Part shown: positions 58,535 to 64,000 of the stretch, in pieces
Layout: each line of letters opens with the position of its first letter
How positions within the stretch are numbered: the first letter of the stretch is position 1
NCBI GenBank assembly: GCA_024291935.2
Contig: CM044309.1
Span: 95,319,628-95,383,627 of the forward strand
DNA from: Okapia johnstoni
Lineage: Eukaryota > Chordata > Mammalia > Artiodactyla > Giraffidae
DNA: 64,000 nucleotides
Reading direction: 5' to 3'
Notes under the pieces: generated by a model
Seen by the model: the letters and a program-made list of their open reading frames with translations, nothing else
Database searches by the model: none
What the model was told of the DNA's origin: nothing
Position numbers and translations under genes: made by a program

Positions 58535-60494
58535 CTTTGGAAAACACTTCAAATTCTAGGTTGCAGTCATGGATACAGTCCTCAGAGATTATAATAATCT
58601 GGCCAAGCTATATTATATCAAGAAAATGTTGAGCAAAAACCACACAGCAGAGGTTTGTTCCCTACTGATACTTAAAAATAAAGCACCGCTACAAAGATCA
58701 GTCTCCAGGAACACAATTTCAGCAGGCTCTCTGTTGCCTTTGCTCTGTCCCAGTGATGATCAACATCACCAATTTGTTCTCAATAAACACAAAAACTCTT
58801 CATGAGCCAGTGTTCTTTCAGCTTAAGCTCGATGGGCACAGCTGCAAATGCTTGGGGCCATGATGCCACAAAGATTTCCAATGGTTTTCTGTATTTCTTT
58901 CAATTTTAATCGAATTGGTAAGTGACAGACCTCCACAATCACATCAAAAGTTGCCTTCAGAGCTGGCCTCTTGGACTCCTCTTAGTCCTAAAAATCAAAA
59001 TGCAGCAAGCAAAAGCATGGGCATTAGAATTCCAGTGTGTTTAAACGAAGATTCTAAATGTGTCTTCCTTTTCCTGGAGGAACTCAGAAGTTCAGTGTTT
59101 GGTTTCCATCGACCATTTCTGGTTTAGTCTCAGTCTGTAAGCCTATTGAGCTAGTAGGGTGGGTACCACTAATACATGTGGTTTACATTAATGCTATTCA
59201 TGGTGTTTACCCTAACTCTGCAGGAAGCAGCCCCACCAGATGGTATTCACGTTTTGTGTGTTGCTAAAATTCACTCAGAACCCCCATTCGCAAGATGAAT
59301 CCATCAATTGCAGAGTCGATAAAACACATGCCTCTTCTGCATTGTTATCGAGAAGACCATTTTCAATCAGAGGAGAAATACTGCACAGGACGCTCAAGAT
59401 GAAATGTTAAAATCAAATGTCTTCCCCAGACTGCATCGTAATTTGGGGATCGGCTGATATCTGCAGAACGAGGCCGGTGCTTAGAAAAGGGCATTTCAAG
59501 TGAGCAAGGGTTTGAAGAGCAAGTGATTCGGTGCAAAAAGGGTAAATTTCCTCCGCACCTTCCCAACTGAGGACATTGTGCTCATCTTAGGCGGATACTA
59601 AGTGATGCAGTAAAGCAGCAAATTAGAAGAATGTAAATTCTTTAGTAGGAATTGCACGCAGGGGGAAAAATGCCTCCGAATGCTCATATTTGTTTTCATG
59701 TAAATAATGTACACTCTTCCTAAAATCAGACTGGCACGAGCCTAAGTAAGATATCAAAATCTGCAACAGATAATACACCGGACTCCAAAATGGCTGGGAC
59801 ACAGTCATCTTCCTTCTTGGATGGAATTCTTGCTGGCAAATGAGAGAGATCTACCCACCTGCAAAGCCTGCAGTTTCGGTCTTTTGCTTCCTCGCTTATC
59901 CTTGGTAGGCACATGGGTTTGTGTTCTCATTCTCTCTCTTCTTCTGATTTCTTATTACACTAAGTTGTATGCTAATTGGTTGAGTGATCTCAGATGATAT
60001 CAGTTCTGGTGTCATTGGTGTAACTGCTGTTGCTATTCCTACCCCCTCCCTCTGTCGCCCTTGCATGTATCCGGTGATGCCAAGAGTTCTCTCTCCGTGC
60101 ATGGAAGCCTCATTGCCCCGCAGCGAATGGTCCAGGGTGAGCCCAGTGGGTGATATCAGAGTGGCCTGTGTTGTCTTCAGGAAACTTAGGACAAGCGCTC
60201 AAATCTCCATCTCCTAAATGTCTTCTATTGGCTTTCCATTAGCCTCACCTTCAATCTTCTATCCTTAACTGCTTATGGCACTTACAGACCATATCTCAAC
60301 ATTTAGCACCAGCTTTAAACTGCCTTATATTGTCCACCGGGGACATTATTGTCACTCAGGTTAAGCTCATTTTTCCTCCCAAGAAAACTTCTCCAATTTT
60401 CTGTGGAACATAAGGCACTGTTTGCTGCCTTCCTGCTCTGTCCTGGCAGCTAGGTGGGTCCTGCCCAGGCTGTCGGGGAGCACACCACCTACAG
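58535..60494. other. Repeat-free intergenic block, about 2 kb
   Basis: I recognise no transposon in this stretch, unusual for this window. Positions 59400-60220 carry several CpGs and no coherent open frame. It may contain conserved noncoding elements; this is an inference from repeat exclusion only. Confidence 0.4.
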
Positions 60495-60496
60495 GT

Positions 60497-60948
60497 CAGG
60501 CTGTTCAGTCGCTCAGTGGTGTCTGACTCTTTGGGGCCCCATGGACTGCAGTACACCAGGCTTTCCTGTCCTTCACTGTCTCCCAGAGTTTGCTCAGATT
60601 CATGTCCATTGAGTCAGTGATGCTATCTAACCATCTCATCCTCTGCCACCCTCTTCTCCTTTTGCCTTCAATCTTTCCCAGCATCAGGGTTTTTTTTTTA
60701 ATGAGATGGCATCAGATGGCCAAAGTATTGGAGCTTCAGCTTTAGCATCAGTCCTTCCAGTGAATATTCAGGGTTGATTTCCTTTAGGACTGGTTTGATC
60801 TCCTTTCTGTCCATGAGACTCTCAAGAGTCTTCTCCAGCACCACAGTTTGAAAGCATCTGTTATTCGGCACTCAGCCTTTTTTTATTCCAACTCTCACAT
60901 CTGTACATGACTACTGGAAAAACCATGGCTTTGACTCTACAGACTATA
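60497..60948 (-). repeat. BovB LINE 3' fragment (reverse)
   Basis: TGTTCAGTCGCTCAGTGGTG, CATGTCCATTGAGTCAGTGA, CAAAGTATTGGAGCTTCAGC, CATGACTACTGGAAAAACCA. It is the longest BovB piece in the window and its coding capacity is lost. Confidence 0.95.
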
Positions 60949-61025
60949 CAGACCAGGATAAAGGAATTATTACAGTATGGTGCTCAGAAGGCAGTTAGCA
61001 CAGGATGTTTAAGATGTTCTAGCAT

Positions 61026-61289
61026 AGACTTCCCTGGTGGTCCAGTGGTTGGGGGTCCGTGTGCCAATGTTGGGGATGCAGGTTTGATTCCTTGGTCCAG
61101 GAGGACTCCACATGCTGTGGAATCACTGATCCCATGTGCCACAACTACTGAGGCAACACTCTAGAGCCTGTGCTCTACAATAAGAGAAGCCACCGCAATG
61201 AGGAGCCCATGCATTGCAACTAGAGAAATCCTGAGTTCAGCGAAGAAGATACAGCCCAGCCAAAAATAAAATAATTAAAAAAAAAAAGA
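61026..61289 (+). repeat. CHR-type SINE, long form
   Basis: GACTTCCCTGGTGGTCCAGT, GATCCCATGTGCCACAACTA, AGAAGCCACCGCAATGAGGA and an A-rich end. It is longer than the other CHR copies here. Confidence 0.92.
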
Positions 61290-62242
61290 TATCCCAGGAG
61301 AACACTGGTATATTTGAGGAGTCTAGAGTCCCTTGTATAAGCTGATATCTCTATAAAATTGGCATTTTGCAGAAAAAAAGATTGAGATGGAACCATCTCA
61401 GGCAGAGAACCAAGGTCAGTGTCTGGGGAGAGAGAAGGTGGGACACTCAAGGAGACCAGCAAAGACAGGATGAGACACAGAGACGACACAAGGTATTCAC
61501 GTGCTCGAGGACTTTGTCCTTAGGTTGAATCATAGAAAATTCCTAACCTTAACCGGAGACTGCTGACCTAAAAATGCAGCATTTTCACATGTTCTGAAAT
61601 TTATAACATTGTGTTTCTCTGCATATTTAGCCATAAGCAGGATTTGTTAGGTAGTTTTCATCTTGCTGGAGGCAGAGAGTCAGCCCCCTCATTGGCTCTC
61701 TCTGTCCGGGTGGTTAGAATCTAAAAGACTCTAATGGAAACTTCGCTTCCCATATGAGGCTCAAGCAACACTTCAGCTATCTTTATGGCCGATAGATTCC
61801 AGAGGCTTTCTTTGTTAGAGTAATGGATATGAGAAATGATTTTTCATTGGTGAAATGAGTGGTGATCAAGATGTGTGTATTGACTGAAATAGTACGCAGG
61901 CATCCCAGTCATGCGTGAATGAGGCTAAGAATCCATTGAGCCTGATAGCCTGTGCAATTAGAAGCCCAGCCTGAGGCTTGATTCGGAAATTGTCTTGGGT
62001 CTAGCCGCTGACTCCGAGGAGTCTTCTTGTCTGAATCGGGATGGAATGTTAGCTGAACCCTGAGGCTCAATGACTGCCTCTTTGCCTCTAGTGAACCCTC
62101 TGGCCAAATTGCTGTTGGAATACTCAAAGGGACCCAGAGCTGGGACTGTCTCAAGCTCATAGAACAACTTATGTGACTCCTTTGTGTCTCCTGACTTAAA
62201 ATGTGTGGCAGTATTAGATCTGAGCCTTGCTATCATCAAAGG
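61290..62242. other. Repeat-poor intergenic block
   Basis: No transposon is recognised at 61540-62235. The stretch has scattered CpGs around 61990-62045. The 157-codon reverse frame at 61958-62431 is half SINE sequence and is not a gene. Confidence 0.4.
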
Positions 62243-62450
62243 GGGCTTCCCTAGTGGCTCAATGGTAAAGAATCTGCCTGCCAATGCTGGAGACGTGGAT
62301 TCAGTCCCTGGATGGGGAAGATCCCCTGGAGTAGCAAATGGCAACCCACTCTGGTATTCTTGCTTGGGAAATCCCACGGCCAGAGGAGCGTGGTGGGCTA
62401 CAGTCCATGGGGTCACAAAAGAGCCAGACACGACTTAGAAACAGCAAACA
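62243..62450 (+). repeat. Bov-tA SINE
   Basis: GGGCTTCCCTAGTGGCTCAA to CAGACACGACTTAGAAACAG. Confidence 0.95.
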
Positions 62451-62472
62451 ACTTTGTTAAAAGTTGGTGTTG

Positions 62473-62597
62473 GGAATTCCCTGGCGGTCCTGTGGTTAGG
62501 ACTCAGTTTTCCACTGCAGAAAGCATGGATTCAATTCCTGGTTAGGGAGTTAAGATCCTGAAAGCTGTGTAGTATGACCAAAAAAAAAAAAAAAACC
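62473..62597 (+). repeat. CHR-type SINE
   Basis: GGAATTCCCTGGCGGTCCTG, GATTCAATTCCTGGTTAGGG, and an A run at 62580-62596. Confidence 0.9.
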
Positions 62598-63034
62598 ATG
62601 GTGTCATGGTTGTCCCAATCCAAGAGAGATCTAGGACCCTGACCAAGCCTCCGATATTTCCCCCAAAGACCTTAATAGAGTTGATCAAATCAGCTACAGT
62701 CAGTTCACAGCATTCCTGCAGGAGGACACCCCATGCAGCAATAGCCAAGCAGTAAGCAGTGGGAAGACAATAGTTAATTAAATCAAGGTTTGACGCAGGC
62801 TGAGATGATAGGCTGATAGTTGCTCAGAGGCTAAAAGAGGACGTTAGAGCTATTGGAGGGTAGGACTTTCCCTCACACTTCAGAGAGCATCCATTCCAAC
62901 CCCCTCAATTAATACCAAGAGATTTGGAAGCCCCCCAGTTTCACAGATCATCTGTGTGACAGTTGGCACTACCATCCAGGTTTCTGAATCCTGCTGGAAT
63001 GTTCATTTCCCCTGACAGTGGCACTTTCATCTGT
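62598..63034. other. Intergenic stretch with nothing recognised
   Basis: No gene or named repeat. Confidence 0.5.
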
Positions 63035-63220
63035 ATGTGCACCACAGTGCCCTGAGTGACTTGTTAAAATACAGATTGCTGGGCGTACCCCCAGAATATC
63101 TGATTCAGGAGGGCTGTGGCCGTGGGGGAGAGGGGCTGAGAATTTGCATTTCTGATAACTTTCAGGCAAGACCGATGCTGCTGTCCCAAGGACCACACTT
63201 GGAGAACTCCCGCACCACAG
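63035..63220 (+). mobile_element. MER5A (hAT-Charlie) DNA transposon remnant
   Basis: TTGTTAAAATACAGATTGCT, AGAATATCTGATTCAGGAGG, GAGAATTTGCATTTCTGATA and GGACCACACTTGGAGAACTC follow the MER5A order. It is non-autonomous, with no transposase. Confidence 0.88.
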
Positions 63221-64000
63221 CAGACTCCTTCCTCACCAATCCACCCCCACCCCCACTCCTATCCAAATATCCCTCTGGGTCAATTCCATTCCCATGACCT
63301 CTAGTTGCAAACTGAGCCAAGAACAACCAAAATAGCCTCTCTTCCCCCACCCCTGGGCTTCTCAAGCTACTTGGTTTGAGGCCCTGCCTTCACATCGCAG
63401 GTTTAGCAAATGATCCACCTTCAAGGACAAGGTTTGTTTTCTCTTCTTTTTAGAAACACAGAATGCCTGTGAGGAACTAATGTCATTGAGCTTGGAAAAG
63501 CTTCCTGGGGCCAGATCAAGTTGGCATGGACCATCAAGTCAAGGCATAGGGCAACCAATTTGGCCCAGCTTTCAGGCAAAAAGTTCTGCATCCTAAGAAA
63601 CCCCTTAGCCCTGGGAAGACCACAATAATTTTCACCATATAAAGCATGGAGTTTAATCTGTGAATTTCAACAATGGAAGCAAGTCATTCCTTCACCGTAT
63701 CTACATTATCATGTGGTTCCCAGCTCTCTGTCAGGCCCAGGAAGACAAAATGACATACTACTATAGACTTTGACAATAGAAAGCTAGGTAGGCAACAAAT
63801 CTTACTGTAAGTATTTTAATTGAAGGTGTTTATGCACCAAAGCTACAGGAACAGAGCTGTACTTTAAAAGTACTAGAGGGCAGAAGAGGGAGACTGAGAG
63901 AAAGAAAAGCATATCAGTTTCAAGGGAAATTTTTTGTAATCAGGGATGCAGGAGGGTAAAGAATAGAGAGTAAAGTTCTTAGTTGGAGAGGGGACAGTGA
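63221..64000. other. Intergenic stretch with nothing recognised
   Basis: Unique-looking sequence up to the window end. No gene or named repeat. Confidence 0.45.

Overview
The window is mammalian nuclear DNA from a ruminant, almost certainly a bovid. The evidence is dozens of Bov-tA and Bov-A2 SINEs, three 3' fragments of the BovB (RTE) LINE, a ruminant-type L1 3' end and cetartiodactyl CHR-type tRNA-Glu SINEs, over older L2, MIR, HAL1, L1M and MER5A remnants. The species cannot be fixed from these. No bacterial, phage or CRISPR features are present.

Positions 1 to about 31,780 hold the 3' half of one gene on the + strand. Six coding exons (8985-9074, 15676-15754, 24833-25023, 25105-25263, 27430-27587, 29658-29798) join in one continuous frame and encode the last 272 residues of a Kelch-repeat protein. 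I recognise it as KLHL14 (Kelch-like 14, also called printor). The exons for the BTB and BACK domains lie upstream of this window. A 3'UTR of about 2 kb carrying its own Bov-tA insertion ends at one of several AATAAA motifs near 31,590-31,763. Two adjacent splice junctions are unusual: an 81-bp intron with a GC donor (25024-25104), then a GT donor with a very poor consensus (25264).

The introns are mostly repeats. They include two L2 tails with a SINE inserted in the second (about 1.9-3.4 kb), a 155-bp CT microsatellite (7.7 kb), a long L2 ORF2-region remnant broken by several SINEs (about 11.6-14.6 kb), L1 3' ends and a BovB fragment with clean target-site duplications. There are also stretches without recognisable repeats (7.9-8.9 kb, 17.4-18.6 kb).

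From about 31.8 kb to the end I see no gene. Notable content is a short interstitial telomere array joined to a perfect palindrome (32,117-32,176), a HAL1 remnant (38.4-41.7 kb) riddled with younger L1 and SINE copies including a SINE inside a SINE, a reverse-oriented ruminant L1 3' end (46.9-47.2 kb), L1 ORF2 and 3' remnants (48.3-49.6 kb), a BovB fragment (60.5-60.9 kb) and MER5A (63.0-63.2 kb). Two repeat-poor blocks (58.5-60.5 and 61.5-62.2 kb) are the best intergenic candidates for conserved regulatory DNA.

I found no convincing undescribed biological system. The most interesting signals are the atypical KLHL14 splice sites, the interstitial telomere array and a few local duplications.
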